Origin: Stenotrophomonas maltophilia
GTDB lineage: Bacteria > Pseudomonadota > Gammaproteobacteria > Xanthomonadales > Xanthomonadaceae
Direction: 5' to 3'
DNA length: 35,265 bases
Assembly: GCA_002387845.1 (NCBI GenBank)
Contig: DGLB01000077.1
Coordinates: forward strand, 48,871 to 84,135
Part shown: positions 1 to 8,504 of the stretch, in pieces
How positions within the stretch are numbered: the stretch's first letter is position 1
Layout of the letters: every line of letters begins with the position of its first letter
Position numbers and translations under genes: made by a program
The notes under the pieces: generated by a model
The model's input: only the letters and a program-made list of their open reading frames with translations
The model's database searches: none
What the model was told of the DNA's origin: nothing

Positions 1-755
1 GCGGCATCATCCTGTTCGTGGGGGCCACCGGTACCGGTAAGTCGACCTCGCTGGCGGCGATGATCGGCTACCGCAACCTCAATTCGACCGGGCACATCAT
101 CACCATCGAAGACCCGATCGAATTCGTGCACAAGCACGAAGGCTGCATCATCACCCAGCGCGAAGTGGGCATCGACACCGACAGCTGGGAAGCGGCGCTG
201 AAGAACACCCTGCGCCAGGCCCCGGACGTGATCATGATCGGCGAAGTGCGTACCCGTGAAGGCATGGACCATGCCATCGCGTTCGCCGAAACCGGCCACC
301 TGGTGCTGTGTACCCTGCACGCCAACAACGCCAACCAGGCAATGGACCGCATCATCAACTTCTTCCCGGAAGATCGTCGCGGGCAGTTGCTGATGGACCT
401 TTCGCTGAACCTGAAGGGCGTGGTCGCGCAGCAGCTGATTCCGTCGCCGGACGGCAAGTCGCGTCGCGTGGCGATGGAAATCCTGCTGGGCACGCCGCTG
501 GTGCAGGATTACATCCGCGACGGCGAGATCCACAAGCTGAAGGAAGTGATGAAGGAATCGGTCCAGCTGGGCATGAAGACCTTCGATCAAAGCCTGTTCG
601 AGCTCTACCAGGCTGGCGAAATCAGCTACGAGGATGCACTGCGCTACGCCGATTCGCAGAACGAAGTGCGCCTGCGCATCAAGCTGTCGCAAGGCGGCGA
701 CGCCCGCACCCTGTCGCAGGGTCTGGACGGCGTGGAGATTTCCGAAGTCCGCTGA
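1..755 (+). CDS. pilU: PilU, type IV pilus retraction ATPase (5' end missing)
   Basis: This is the C-terminal part of a PilT/PilU-type hexameric ATPase that powers pilus retraction and twitching motility at the inner membrane. The reading frame is open from base 3, so the gene starts before the window. Walker A (GATGTGKS) is encoded from about base 21. An acidic stretch, IEDPIEF, follows. The Walker B-like segment is DVIMIGEVRTREGMDHAI, then the His-box TGHLVLCTLHANN. The extended C-terminus ending in GVEISEVR, and phrases such as NLKGVVAQQLIPSPDGKSRRVAMEI, fit PilU better than PilT, although pilT itself is not visible here to compare. The stop is followed by a short hairpin. Family assignment is firm; PilU versus PilT is an inference. 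Confidence 0.88.
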   Translation, partial: GIILFVGATGTGKSTSLAAMIGYRNLNSTGHIITIEDPIEFVHKHEGCIITQREVGIDTDSWEAALKNTLRQAPDVIMIGEVRTREGMDHAIAFAETGHLVLCTLHANNANQAMDRIINFFPEDRRGQLLMDLSLNLKGVVAQQLIPSPDGKSRRVAMEILLGTPLVQDYIRDGEIHKLKEVMKESVQLGMKTFDQSLFELYQAGEISYEDALRYADSQNEVRLRIKLSQGGDARTLSQGLDGVEISEVR

Positions 756-775
756 GACCAACACCGTTGGTCGTT
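756..775 (+). terminator. Weak terminator-like hairpin after pilU
   Basis: Directly after the pilU stop lies a 7-bp inverted repeat, GACCAAC-ACC-GTTGGTC (756-772), followed by GTTTCC. The T-run is short, so termination would be weak. The next gene starts 65 bases further on. Confidence 0.4.
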
Positions 776-840
776 TCCGGGCGCGCGCGGTGCCATGCCG
801 CCGCGCCCGTGTTGTATCTGCCACGCCAAGGGGGCCGTGA

Positions 841-1398
841 ATGACGCAGGAAGCCGCACTGAAAACCCGCTACGCGGGCATGGATACCGATGCCTTGCTG
901 GCGTTGTGGCAGGGCCAGGAACGCATGGACTGGGCCGAAGCCCTGCTGGCTGAGGAACTGCAGGCGCGCGGCGTAGAACCGCAGCGGCTGCAGGCACTGG
1001 CCGCCGCGCGTGACCCGCAGGGTGCCTCCAGCGTGAGCGCAGCGGTGGGTGCTCCGACCGGGCTGGCCCACTTCTTCCTGATCCGCATGGGCGCAGTGGC
1101 CCTGGCCTTCGCCGCGGAGCGTACGGTTGGCTCCGCGTTCGGCGAGTTCTGGGCCAAGATCGCGTTGCTTGGCGTGTTGCTGGGCTACGTGGTCCTGGGC
1201 AGCTGGCAGGTCTGGCGTCGTACCCGACGCCCGATGGGCGGTGCGTCTGCCTTTGGGACGGCTTACCAGGCGATTGAACTGGGGGTGCTGGCGCTGGCGC
1301 TGATGGCCGGGCTGGGCTGGGCGTTCAGTCAGATACCCGAGGCCGAACCGGAAATTCAGGCCCCGCCTGCTCACGCGCCGTCGCTGATGGACCCCTGA
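841..1398 (+). CDS. Hypothetical membrane protein, 185 aa
   Basis: I do not recognise a named family. The first 75 residues are soluble and rich in Ala, Leu, Glu and Gln, with a motif-like repeat of short helices. They are followed by about three hydrophobic segments (near residues 78-98, 105-123 and 142-160) and a short Pro-rich tail. The N-terminal composition resembles small cytoplasmic domains fused to membrane anchors, but no catalytic motif is visible. The start codon follows an AAGGGGG purine stretch, a plausible ribosome binding site. It is co-directional with pilU, 85 bases downstream of it, and could be co-transcribed if the hairpin at 756 is leaky. Codon use and GC match the surroundings. 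Confidence 0.7.
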   Translation: MTQEAALKTRYAGMDTDALLALWQGQERMDWAEALLAEELQARGVEPQRLQALAAARDPQGASSVSAAVGAPTGLAHFFLIRMGAVALAFAAERTVGSAFGEFWAKIALLGVLLGYVVLGSWQVWRRTRRPMGGASAFGTAYQAIELGVLALALMAGLGWAFSQIPEAEPEIQAPPAHAPSLMDP

Positions 1399-1450
1399 AC
1401 CTGAATGCCGGGCACGCAGCCACCCGGTGCCGGCTGGATTTCATTGCCGA

Positions 1451-1465
1451 GTGAATCAATTTCAC
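1451..1465. promoter_or_regulatory. Small inverted repeat upstream of the yitT-like gene
   Basis: GTGAA-TCAAT-TTCAC is a 5-bp perfect inverted repeat in the AT-richer 125-base gap before the YitT-family gene. It could be an operator half-site pair; no regulator can be named, and chance occurrence is possible. Confidence 0.2.
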
Positions 1466-1523
1466 CTGCAACTGTAACGCCGATCGTGTCTAATACGTCT
1501 CCCCACGAGCGGTACCCCCACCC

Positions 1524-2231
1524 ATGTCCCTCCAATCCCATGGCCCCGCGCCGTGCGAAGACGCTGACGGCCACCTGGTCACCGCCGGACCGTTGACCCC
1601 GCCGGCAGACAGCGCCGGCACCGTCGCCGACCAGAAAGCGCTGCGCCACTCCACTGCCGAAGACGTGCAGGGCATGGTGCTGGCCACGCTGGTGGCCTCG
1701 CTGGGGCTGGCGATCTTCGCCAAGGGCGGGTTGATGATCGGCGGCATGGCCGGCCTGGCCTTCCTGCTGCATTACTCGGCCGGCTGGAACTTCGGCCTGG
1801 TGTTCGTGCTGGTGAACCTGCCGTTCTACTGGGTCGCAGTTCGCCGCATGGGCTGGGAGTTCACCCTCAAGACCTTTGCCGCCGTGACCGCCTGTGGTGT
1901 GCTCACGGATGTGCTGCCACGTTTTGCTGATTTCTCGCACATGGCTCCGCTGTATTCAGCGCTGGTCGGTGGTGCGTTGTCCGGACTGGGCATCCTGTTC
2001 TTCATCCGCCACCGTGCCAGCCTGGGCGGCATCGGCATCCTGGCGGTGTACCTGCAGCGCACGCGTGGCTGGAGTGCCGGCAAGGTGCAGATGTCGTTCG
2101 ACACGCTGCTGATGTGCGCGGCGTTCTTCGTGCTCTCGCCGTCGCAGGTGATGTACTCCGCCATGGGGGCCGTGGTGCTCAGCCTGGTCCTGATGTTCAA
2201 CCATCGCCCCGGGCGCTACATGGGCGTTTGA
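1524..2231 (+). CDS. YitT family membrane protein
   Basis: A 235-residue integral membrane protein of the YitT/DUF161 type. The first 50 or so residues are polar. About six hydrophobic segments follow, including LATLVASLGLAIF, GGMAGLAFLLHY, FGLVFVLVNLPFYW and a late SAMGAVVLSLVLMF. Recognisable family features are the AKGGLMIGGMAGLAFLLHY region, the NLPFYWVAVRRMGWEFTLKT segment and the GGIGILAVYLQ loop. The molecular role of the family is not established, so no substrate is assigned. No strong Shine-Dalgarno sequence precedes the chosen ATG, and the true start could lie a little further in. It converges with tag; a GTAG-type palindrome sits in the 38-base gap between the two stop codons. Confidence 0.82.
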   Translation: MSLQSHGPAPCEDADGHLVTAGPLTPPADSAGTVADQKALRHSTAEDVQGMVLATLVASLGLAIFAKGGLMIGGMAGLAFLLHYSAGWNFGLVFVLVNLPFYWVAVRRMGWEFTLKTFAAVTACGVLTDVLPRFADFSHMAPLYSALVGGALSGLGILFFIRHRASLGGIGILAVYLQRTRGWSAGKVQMSFDTLLMCAAFFVLSPSQVMYSAMGAVVLSLVLMFNHRPGRYMGV

Positions 2232-2238
2232 CGAACCG

Positions 2239-2260
2239 GTAGCGCCGGCCGCTGGCCGGC
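2239..2260 (+). repeat. GTAG-type short palindrome (SMAG/REP-like)
   Basis: GTAG-C followed by the palindrome GCCGGCC-GCT-GGCCGGC (2244-2260). This matches the SMAG family described in Stenotrophomonas maltophilia: about 22 bases, a GTAG end and a stem-loop. It sits between the converging yitT-like and tag genes, a typical location, and may act in RNA 3'-end stability or termination. Confidence 0.75.
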
Positions 2261-2269
2261 ACCCGGGGG

Positions 2270-2809
2270 TCACGCGGCGGTGGTCCACGGCGGTGCGATC
2301 TTCTGCAACCGCTTGTACACCGGGCAGGTCTTCGCATGCGCGCCGGGCAGATAGCCCAGGCTCATCAGAAACTCACCGGTGATCTCGCCGCCGGTGAACC
2401 GGAACGTCTTCTTGAACAGCTTCACCCAGTCGGCCTTGCTGCGCGGGTGATGTGCATCCAGCCACTGCGCGAAGCTGCCATGGCTGGCCCGCAACTGCTG
2501 GATCACCTGCGCGTTGTGAATGGCCGCGTGCACCTTCAGCCGGTTGCGGATGATGCCGGTGTCGTTCAGCAGCCGCTCGACGTCACCTTCCGCATACGCT
2601 GCCACGGTGTCCACGTCGAACTGGCCGTAGGCGTTGCGGAAGCCTTCGCGCTTCTTCAGGATGGTTTCCCAGCTCAGCCCGGCCTGGTTGATCTCCAGGA
2701 TCAACCGCTCGAACAGCTCGCGCTCGTCGCGCTGTGGAAAGCCGTACTCATGGTCGTGGTAGTGGCCATGGACCGGATGTCCCGGGGCGATACTGCAGTA
2801 GCCGCTCAT
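2270..2809 (-). CDS. tag: DNA-3-methyladenine glycosylase I
   Basis: A base-excision repair enzyme that removes 3-methyladenine from alkylated DNA. The 179-residue length is close to the E. coli enzyme (187). The family's zinc-snap ligands all appear to be present: Cys5, His18, and the C-terminal pair His158 and Cys162 in GAHAKTCP. The active-site region reads LEINQAGLSWETILKKRE, with Glu39 and Trp47 at positions equivalent to E. coli Glu38 and Trp46. The segment NDTGIIRNRLKVHAAIHNA also matches the family. The ATG overlaps the stop of the upstream DUF4153 gene by four bases, so it is probably translated by coupling as the last gene of a three-gene operon. Assignment is confident. Confidence 0.95.
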   Translation of the reverse strand: MSGYCSIAPGHPVHGHYHDHEYGFPQRDERELFERLILEINQAGLSWETILKKREGFRNAYGQFDVDTVAAYAEGDVERLLNDTGIIRNRLKVHAAIHNAQVIQQLRASHGSFAQWLDAHHPRSKADWVKLFKKTFRFTGGEITGEFLMSLGYLPGAHAKTCPVYKRLQKIAPPWTTAA

Positions 2810-4617
2810 CGTGTTTCCTTCTTGCGCGCAGGTTCATCCACGCTTTGTGGGGTGCCACTGGCCAGCGATACCTGCGGCCAGCGCGGACGCTGCAGCTGCA
2901 GTTCGCCAGCCAGCAGTGCGGCCTTGGCCGCTTCGGCATCGGCCTTGCCGGTGTTCCCGTAGAAATTGAGGGTGCCGGCATCCTGCCACGTCCCCTGCAT
3001 GCGTGCATGCAGTTTGCAGAACGGTCCGCCCTGGTCTTCCAGGCGGCACAGCAGCATCTCGTCGGTGCCATCGCCGTCCAGGTCGCGGCGCAGGGCGACG
3101 CATTTCTCGTTCACGTCCAGGCAGTCGCTGTCAGCCAGCGATCGGTCCAGCACGGCGGCCCACCAGTCTGCCTCCGGGGCCGGGGAACCCTTCACCAGCA
3201 GCACATGCCGCTGCAGCGCGGCCAGGTCACGCAGGCCGTCATCCAGCAGGCCGTCGTCGCCCCAGCGCGTCTTGCGGGCCAGCGCATCCTTGATCACGCT
3301 GACCGCGCGCGCATCCTTGCCCAGCGCCGGGTCCTGCTGCAGTTCGCGCAGCGCTTCCACGCCGCGGCGGCCGAACTCGAAGCGCAGGGCGAGGGCATCG
3401 TCGCCGTTGATCGCGGCCGGGTCGGCCTGCAGCCGGGCGACCTGGCTGGCAATGCTGATCCGCACGCCATCCAGCAGCGGCGAATTGGCCAGCAGGGCCA
3501 CCGCCAGCACCACCCAGCACATCCACCGGTTCACTCGTTCAATCGGCTGCAGCCAGCGGCCGCGACGACGCAGCACCGAAAGCGCGTAGCCCACCGCATA
3601 GCCACACACGGTCAGTACCACCAGCGCGCCCCAGAAGCGCTCCAGCGTCCAGCCGTACTGGCCGATGCGCAGCCCCATGGCGTACAACGCCAGCCCGGCA
3701 TACACCGGCAGCGCCAGCAGGCTGGCATCCACCAGCCGGCGCAACCACATCGGATAGGCCGCGCGCTCGCTGTCATGCTGGTACACCGCATTGGTGAACA
3801 CCACCAGCAGCAGCGACACGATCACCAGCAGCCAGGTGGCCGAACGGGTCTTCCACAGCGTCTCCAACCCGGCAAACGGCAGGCTCAGCACGAACAGCAC
3901 GGCAATGAACGACAGCAGCGGCAGCAGCCCGCGGCAGATCGCGAACAGCACCTGCCGGGTCACCTGGATGGCGCGGTGCTGGGTGCGGCCGATCAGCACG
4001 CCGAAGCCGAACAGGCAGCCGGTGGCCAGTGCAATGAACGCCTCTTCGCGGAACAGGTCGCGGAAGAAGGTGATATCCACCAGCTGGAACAGCTCGGACC
4101 ACACCCACAACAGCAGCCAGGTCAGGCCGGTGAAGGCCAGTGCCAGCGCCAGGGTCAGCCCGTTCTGCCAGGCGCGTTCAAACAGCGCGTCGTAGCCGGC
4201 ACGCCAATGGCCGTGCTGCAGCCGGAACTGCCACCAGGGCAGGGTGACGAACACCGCGATGGCCATGCTGATCGAGAACGGCCAGTGCAGCGGGCCGTCC
4301 ACCAATCCGGTCGCGCCGCCGCCCAGGTTCCAGCCGATCCAGCTGGCCAGTGCCAGCACCACGGCCGAGCCAGCGGCCGCATGCAGCCACAGCCGGCGGT
4401 CACGCAGATCCACCAGGGTGAGCGCAACGGCGGTGGGAATGGTCAGCACCCAGGTGTACCAGCGGTAGCGGCTGGCGATGTCCTGGAACGGCCAGTTTTC
4501 GCCGACATGCTGCACGGCGTACAGCGCCAGACCCTGCAGCAATGCGATCAGCACGATGGTGCTGCGCGAGGACAGGGGCAGGGCCGGAAGCGCGGTGTCG
4601 TTCACGGTGTGGGTCAT
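2806..4617 (-). CDS. DUF4153 domain membrane protein (paralogue 1)
   Basis: A 603-residue polytopic inner-membrane protein. About 10-12 hydrophobic segments fill residues 15-400, with a conserved central motif FGVLIGRTQHRAIQV and a TNAVYQHD motif; this organisation matches DUF4153 proteins, whose function is unknown. The last 200 or so residues are soluble and include RDLDGDGTDEMLLC, a DxDxDG-type calcium-loop-like motif with nearby cysteines. The whole protein is clearly homologous to its upstream neighbour at 4614-6425, which has identical length, so the two arose by tandem duplication. It overlaps that gene and tag by four bases at each end, consistent with a single coupled operon. The role is unknown; the link with a DNA repair gene may be only positional. 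Confidence 0.85.
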   Translation of the reverse strand: MTHTVNDTALPALPLSSRSTIVLIALLQGLALYAVQHVGENWPFQDIASRYRWYTWVLTIPTAVALTLVDLRDRRLWLHAAAGSAVVLALASWIGWNLGGGATGLVDGPLHWPFSISMAIAVFVTLPWWQFRLQHGHWRAGYDALFERAWQNGLTLALALAFTGLTWLLLWVWSELFQLVDITFFRDLFREEAFIALATGCLFGFGVLIGRTQHRAIQVTRQVLFAICRGLLPLLSFIAVLFVLSLPFAGLETLWKTRSATWLLVIVSLLLVVFTNAVYQHDSERAAYPMWLRRLVDASLLALPVYAGLALYAMGLRIGQYGWTLERFWGALVVLTVCGYAVGYALSVLRRRGRWLQPIERVNRWMCWVVLAVALLANSPLLDGVRISIASQVARLQADPAAINGDDALALRFEFGRRGVEALRELQQDPALGKDARAVSVIKDALARKTRWGDDGLLDDGLRDLAALQRHVLLVKGSPAPEADWWAAVLDRSLADSDCLDVNEKCVALRRDLDGDGTDEMLLCRLEDQGGPFCKLHARMQGTWQDAGTLNFYGNTGKADAEAAKAALLAGELQLQRPRWPQVSLASGTPQSVDEPARKKETR

Positions 4618-6425
4618 GGCGCGGTCTCCTCGGGGACGATCACATCAACGCTCACCGGTTTGCCATGCGGCAAGGCCAAGCGCGGCCAGCGTTGATCGTG
4701 TATTTCCAGCTGGCCCGCGCGCAGGGCGTCGTTGCCCTCGTCGGCTGAATGACCACGCCCGTACTGGCCCAGGAAATTCACCGCCGCTTCGTTGCGCCAT
4801 TGGCCGTTCTCGCGAACGTGCAGCATGCAGTGCGCGCCGACGTAGCGGGTCAGCTCGCACAGCAGCAGATCGTCGGCACCGTCACCGTCCAGGTCGCGCA
4901 GCAGCACCACGCATTCCTGGCCCACTCTCAGGCAGTCGGCGGCGCGGAGCCTGCCCGCGACCAGGGCGGTCCACCAGTCGGGAGACGGTGCCGGCGACCC
5001 CTTGGCCACGATCAGCTGGCGCTGCAGTGTGGCGACGTCGCGCAGCGTGTTGTCGACTGGATGACGCGGTCGATCGTCGCTCCAGCGCGTTTCGCGCCGC
5101 AGTACCTCGCTGATGGCGTCGACCGCACGGGCATCCCGCGAAACCACCGGGTCCTGGCGAAGTTCGCGCAGCGCCTCGACGCCGCGCCGCCCCATCTTGA
5201 AGCGCAGGGGCAGCAGATCCTTGCTGTCCAGCATGGCCGGGTCGGCCTTGAGTCGTGCCACCTGGCTGGCCACGCTGATCCGGGTGCCATCCAGCACCGG
5301 CGAGCTGGCCAGCAGCGCGGTGGCCAGCACGGTCCAGCACATCCAGCGGTTGGCGGTTTCGATGCCCTGCAGCCAGCGTTCCCGGCGGCGCAGCACGGCC
5401 AGGGCGTAGCCCACGGCATAGCCGCACACCAGCAGCACCACCAGCACGCCCCAGAAGCGCTCCAGGGTCCAGCCGTACTGTGCGATCCGCAGGTGCATCG
5501 CATACAGCGCCAGGCCGGCATAGACAGGCAGCGCCAGGAGGCTGGCATCGACCAGGTGCCGCAGCCAGCGCGGGTACGTCGACTGCCCGTCGTGATGCTG
5601 ATAGACCGCATTGGTGAACACCACCAGCAGCAGTGACACCGAGACCAGCAGGCTGGCCGCCGAGGGCGTCGTCCACAGCGAGGCCAGGCCGGTGAAGGGC
5701 AGGATGAGCAGGAACACGACCGCCATCAGCGACAACAGCGGCAGCAGGCCACGGCAGAGCGCGAACAGCACCAGCCGGATCACCTGGATGGCGCGGTGCT
5801 GGGTGCGACCGATCAGCACGCCGAAGCCCATCAGGGTGCCGGTGACCAGGGCGATACCCGCCGGCGCGGTCAGGATCCGCTGGAACAGGTCGATGTTCAC
5901 TACCCGGAACAGGCCCGCGCCCATGCCCAGCAGCATCCACGTCAGCCCGGTGAAGAGTGCCGCCAGGGCCAGGGTGAGGGCGTTCTGCCAGGCGCGTTCA
6001 AACAGTGCCGGGTACGGCGCGCGCCAGTGCCCGTGCTGCAACCGGTATTGCCAGTAAGGCAGGAGGATGAAGGTGGCGGCCGCCATGCAGATGGAAAACG
6101 GCCCCAGCAGTGCGCCTGGCTCCATCCCGGTGGCGTCGCCGCCGGTGTTCCAGTCGATCCAGCTGGCCAGCAACAGCACCACGAGCGAGCCCACCGCCGC
6201 ATGCAGCCACATGCGACGGTCGCGCAGGTTCACCAGCGTCAAGGCCAGCGCGGTGGGCACGGTCAGCACCCACGCAATCCAGCGGCAGCGGTGGGCGATG
6301 TCGTTGAACGGACCGCTTTCGTCCAGCGCGAACGCTGCATACAGGGCCAGGCCCTGCAGCAGCGCGATCAGCACGATGGCGGCACGTGAGGCGAGGGGCA
6401 GGGCGGGGGGCGTGGCATCGTTCAC
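4614..6425 (-). CDS. DUF4153 domain membrane protein (paralogue 2)
   Basis: First gene of the DUF4153-DUF4153-tag unit, 603 residues, the same length as its downstream paralogue. The N-terminus (LASRAAIVLIALLQGLALYA), the central FGVLIGRTQHRAIQVIR motif and the segment QYGWTLERFWGVLVVLLVCG are nearly the same in both. The C-terminal soluble domain has diverged more but keeps the acidic loop LRDLDGDGADDLLLC. The N-terminal part is almost all membrane-embedded; I infer that the C-terminal domain faces the periplasm, as its Cys residues and DxDGDG loop would suit. Function is not known. The promoter must lie in the 81-base gap shared with divergent yqgE. Confidence 0.85.
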   Translation of the reverse strand: MNDATPPALPLASRAAIVLIALLQGLALYAAFALDESGPFNDIAHRCRWIAWVLTVPTALALTLVNLRDRRMWLHAAVGSLVVLLLASWIDWNTGGDATGMEPGALLGPFSICMAAATFILLPYWQYRLQHGHWRAPYPALFERAWQNALTLALAALFTGLTWMLLGMGAGLFRVVNIDLFQRILTAPAGIALVTGTLMGFGVLIGRTQHRAIQVIRLVLFALCRGLLPLLSLMAVVFLLILPFTGLASLWTTPSAASLLVSVSLLLVVFTNAVYQHHDGQSTYPRWLRHLVDASLLALPVYAGLALYAMHLRIAQYGWTLERFWGVLVVLLVCGYAVGYALAVLRRRERWLQGIETANRWMCWTVLATALLASSPVLDGTRISVASQVARLKADPAMLDSKDLLPLRFKMGRRGVEALRELRQDPVVSRDARAVDAISEVLRRETRWSDDRPRHPVDNTLRDVATLQRQLIVAKGSPAPSPDWWTALVAGRLRAADCLRVGQECVVLLRDLDGDGADDLLLCELTRYVGAHCMLHVRENGQWRNEAAVNFLGQYGRGHSADEGNDALRAGQLEIHDQRWPRLALPHGKPVSVDVIVPEETAP

Positions 6426-6494
6426 GATCAGCGTCCATGCGGGTGTGGGAGCATCCTAGCCGAGGACTCACGCCCCTGTCTGGAGCCCTGCGGT

Positions 6495-6500
6495 TAGAAT
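6495..6500 (+). promoter_or_regulatory. Possible -10 element for yqgE
   Basis: TAGAAT lies only six bases before the yqgE ATG in the 81-base divergent gap, next to a GGAG that could serve as ribosome binding site. No convincing -35 hexamer is seen at 16-18 bases upstream, and a start site this close would make the transcript nearly leaderless. Treat as weak. Confidence 0.25.
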
Positions 6501-6506
6501 GGAGCC

Positions 6507-7073
6507 ATGTCACAGCTGCCCACGTCCCTCGCCGATCACCTGCTGGTAGCGCTGCCGTCGCTGACCGATCCCACGTTTGCGCGCAGCGTGGGTTTGATCT
6601 GCCAGCACGACGAAGCCGGTGCCATGGGCGTGCTGGTCAACCAGCCGTCCGAGTACACGCTGGGCGAAGTGCTGGCGCAGATGGAAATCACCACCGACGA
6701 TGCCGCCCTGCGTGGCCAACTGGTGCTCAACGGCGGCCCGGTGCACCCGGAGCGCGGCTTCGTGATCCACGACGATCCGCGCGAATGGGATGCCTGCCTG
6801 ACCGTGGGCGAGGGCCTGTTCCTGACCACCTCGCGCGACATCCTCGAAGCCATGGCGCGCGGCGAAGGCCCGCGCAATGCGCTGGTCACGCTGGGGTGCG
6901 CCGGCTGGAGCCCGGGTCAGCTGGAGAACGAGCTGGCTGAAAACAGCTGGCTGGCGGTGCCGGCCGACGCCGATCTGCTGTTCAGCACGCCGCTGGACGA
7001 GCGCTGGCAGGGGGCCGCCGCCCGTATCGGGGTCGACCTGTTCCGGCACACCGGGTACAGCGGCCATGTCTGA
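6507..7073 (+). CDS. yqgE: YqgE/AlgH family protein (UPF0301)
   Basis: A 188-residue cytoplasmic protein of the YqgE/AlgH family. Family signatures seen are LTDPTFARSVGLICQHDEAG near residue 18, GAMGVLVNQPSEYTLGEVL, VLNGGPVHPERGFVIHD, and LGCAGWSPGQLENELAENSW. The biochemical function is not settled; AlgH was linked to alginate regulation in Pseudomonas. GGAG precedes the ATG. It overlaps ruvX by eight bases and pyrB follows, an arrangement common in gammaproteobacteria. Start choice is supported by the short purine motif and the N-terminus typical of the family. Confidence 0.93.
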   Translation: MSQLPTSLADHLLVALPSLTDPTFARSVGLICQHDEAGAMGVLVNQPSEYTLGEVLAQMEITTDDAALRGQLVLNGGPVHPERGFVIHDDPREWDACLTVGEGLFLTTSRDILEAMARGEGPRNALVTLGCAGWSPGQLENELAENSWLAVPADADLLFSTPLDERWQGAAARIGVDLFRHTGYSGHV

Positions 7074-7533
7074 GCCGACCAGCATCCGCCGTGACGGTAC
7101 GGTGCTGGGCTTTGACGTCGGCTCGCGCCGCATCGGGGTTGCCATCGGCAGTTCGTTCGGCACCCACGCCCGCGCCATCGCGGTGGTGGACGTGCACGGC
7201 AACGGCCCGGACTGGGGCGCGGTCGAGCGCCTGATCAAGGAATGGCGTCCTGACGGTCTGGTGGTGGGCGACCCGCTCACCCTGGACGGCCAGGACCAGC
7301 CCAACCGCAAGCGTGCGCAGGGCTTCGCCCGCCAGCTGCGGGAACGTTTCAAGCTGCCGGTGGTGCTGGTCGACGAGCGTTCCAGCTCGGTCGAAGCCGC
7401 GCGCCGCTTTGCGGTGGAGCGTGCCGAGGGGCGCAAGCGTCGTCGTGACGCCGCCACCCTGGACGCGGTTGCCGCCGCCGTCATCATCGAGCGCTGGTTG
7501 TCCGCGCCGGATGACGCCACCCCTGTTTCCTGA
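7066..7533 (+). CDS. ruvX: RuvX/YqgF, putative Holliday junction resolvase / pre-16S rRNA nuclease
   Basis: A 155-residue RNase H-fold nuclease of the YqgF family, implicated in maturation of the 16S rRNA 5' end and classed as a putative Holliday junction resolvase. The first acidic motif is LGFDVGSRRIGVAIG (near residue 14), the second is VVGDPLTLDG, the third is VDERSSSVEA, and the last catalytic Asp is in RRDAATLDAVAAAVI. The ATG at 7066 lies within the end of yqgE, giving an eight-base overlap; a longer open frame extends upstream but lacks family similarity. It sits second in yqgE-ruvX-pyrB. All expected acidic residues are present, so it is probably active. Confidence 0.93.
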   Translation: MSEPTSIRRDGTVLGFDVGSRRIGVAIGSSFGTHARAIAVVDVHGNGPDWGAVERLIKEWRPDGLVVGDPLTLDGQDQPNRKRAQGFARQLRERFKLPVVLVDERSSSVEAARRFAVERAEGRKRRRDAATLDAVAAAVIIERWLSAPDDATPVS

Positions 7534-7549
7534 CCCCTCAGATCCTGCC

Positions 7550-8500
7550 ATGACCGCCACGCAACTCGATTCCGATGGACGCCTGCGCCACCTGCTGACC
7601 CTGGAAGGTCTGCCCCGCGAAACCCTGTTGCAGCTGCTGGACCGTGCCGGCCAGATCCGCGACGCCGCGGTCGGTCGGGTCGGCAACAAGCGTCAGGTAC
7701 TGGCCGGCTCGGCGGTGTGCACGCTGTTCTTCGAGCCCTCCACCCGGACCCGCAGCTCGTTCCAGCTGGCCGCGCAGCGCCTCGGCGCGGACGTGCTGAA
7801 CTTCGATGCCTCCACTTCGTCCACGCGCAAGGGCGAAACCGCCTGCGACACCTTGAAGAATCTGGAAGCGATGGGCGTGCGCGGCTTCATCGTCCGTCAT
7901 CCCGATGACGGTGCGGTGGCCGCACTGTCGCAGGCGGCGGGCGAAGGCACCGCGCTGGTCAATGCCGGTGACGGCCGAAGTTCGCACCCCACCCAGGGCC
8001 TGCTCGACATGCTGACCCTGCGCCAGGCCAAGGGCGCGGATTTCTCGAAGATGAAGGTGCTGATTGTCGGCGACGTGAAGCATTCCCGCGTGGCCCGCAC
8101 CGACCTGCATGCCCTGCGCACCCTCGGTGCCGGCGAGATCCGCGTCTGCGGCCCGCAGTCGCTGCTGCCGGACGATGACACCTTGAAGGGCTGCATTGTC
8201 GGCCAGGACTTCGACGCCATGCTGGAAGGCGTGGACGCGCTGATGATGCTGCGCCTGCAGCGCGAGCGCATGGAAGAAGGCCTGGTGCCGTCGATCGAGC
8301 AGTACCACGCCGAGTATGGCCTGACTGCCGAGCGCTTGAAGCGCGCCGGCCAGGACGCCGCCGTGCTGCACCCCGGTCCGATCAACCGCGGCGTGGAGGT
8401 CACCGATGAAGTGGCCGACGGCCCGCAGTCGTGGGTGCTGCGCCAGGTCGCCAACGGCGTCGCCGTGCGCATGGCGGTGCTGGAGACGCTGCTGGGCTGA
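7550..8500 (+). CDS. pyrB: Aspartate carbamoyltransferase catalytic subunit
   Basis: Catalyses the first committed step of pyrimidine synthesis, joining carbamoyl phosphate and aspartate to form carbamoyl-aspartate. The 316-residue protein has the carbamoyl-phosphate loop FFEPSTRTRSSF near residue 60, the lysine loop STRKGETACDT, the motif GDGRSSHPTQGLLD, the domain-linking IVGDVKHSRVARTD, and the late loop LHPGPINRG. No pyrI regulatory gene follows and no inactive dihydroorotase gene is visible next to it, so the quaternary type cannot be told from this window. The chosen ATG lies 16 bases after the ruvX stop; a longer upstream frame overlaps ruvX and is not credible. Confidence 0.96.
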   Translation: MTATQLDSDGRLRHLLTLEGLPRETLLQLLDRAGQIRDAAVGRVGNKRQVLAGSAVCTLFFEPSTRTRSSFQLAAQRLGADVLNFDASTSSTRKGETACDTLKNLEAMGVRGFIVRHPDDGAVAALSQAAGEGTALVNAGDGRSSHPTQGLLDMLTLRQAKGADFSKMKVLIVGDVKHSRVARTDLHALRTLGAGEIRVCGPQSLLPDDDTLKGCIVGQDFDAMLEGVDALMMLRLQRERMEEGLVPSIEQYHAEYGLTAERLKRAGQDAAVLHPGPINRGVEVTDEVADGPQSWVLRQVANGVAVRMAVLETLLG

Positions 8501-8504
8501 TGCG

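Noticed and set aside
2734..4695. Long open frame (653 codons) on the plus strand opposite DUF4153 paralogue 1
   Set aside because: Translation is rich in Gln, His, Arg and Ala without hydrophobic or domain structure. It is the mirror of a real GC-rich gene, as expected from codon bias.
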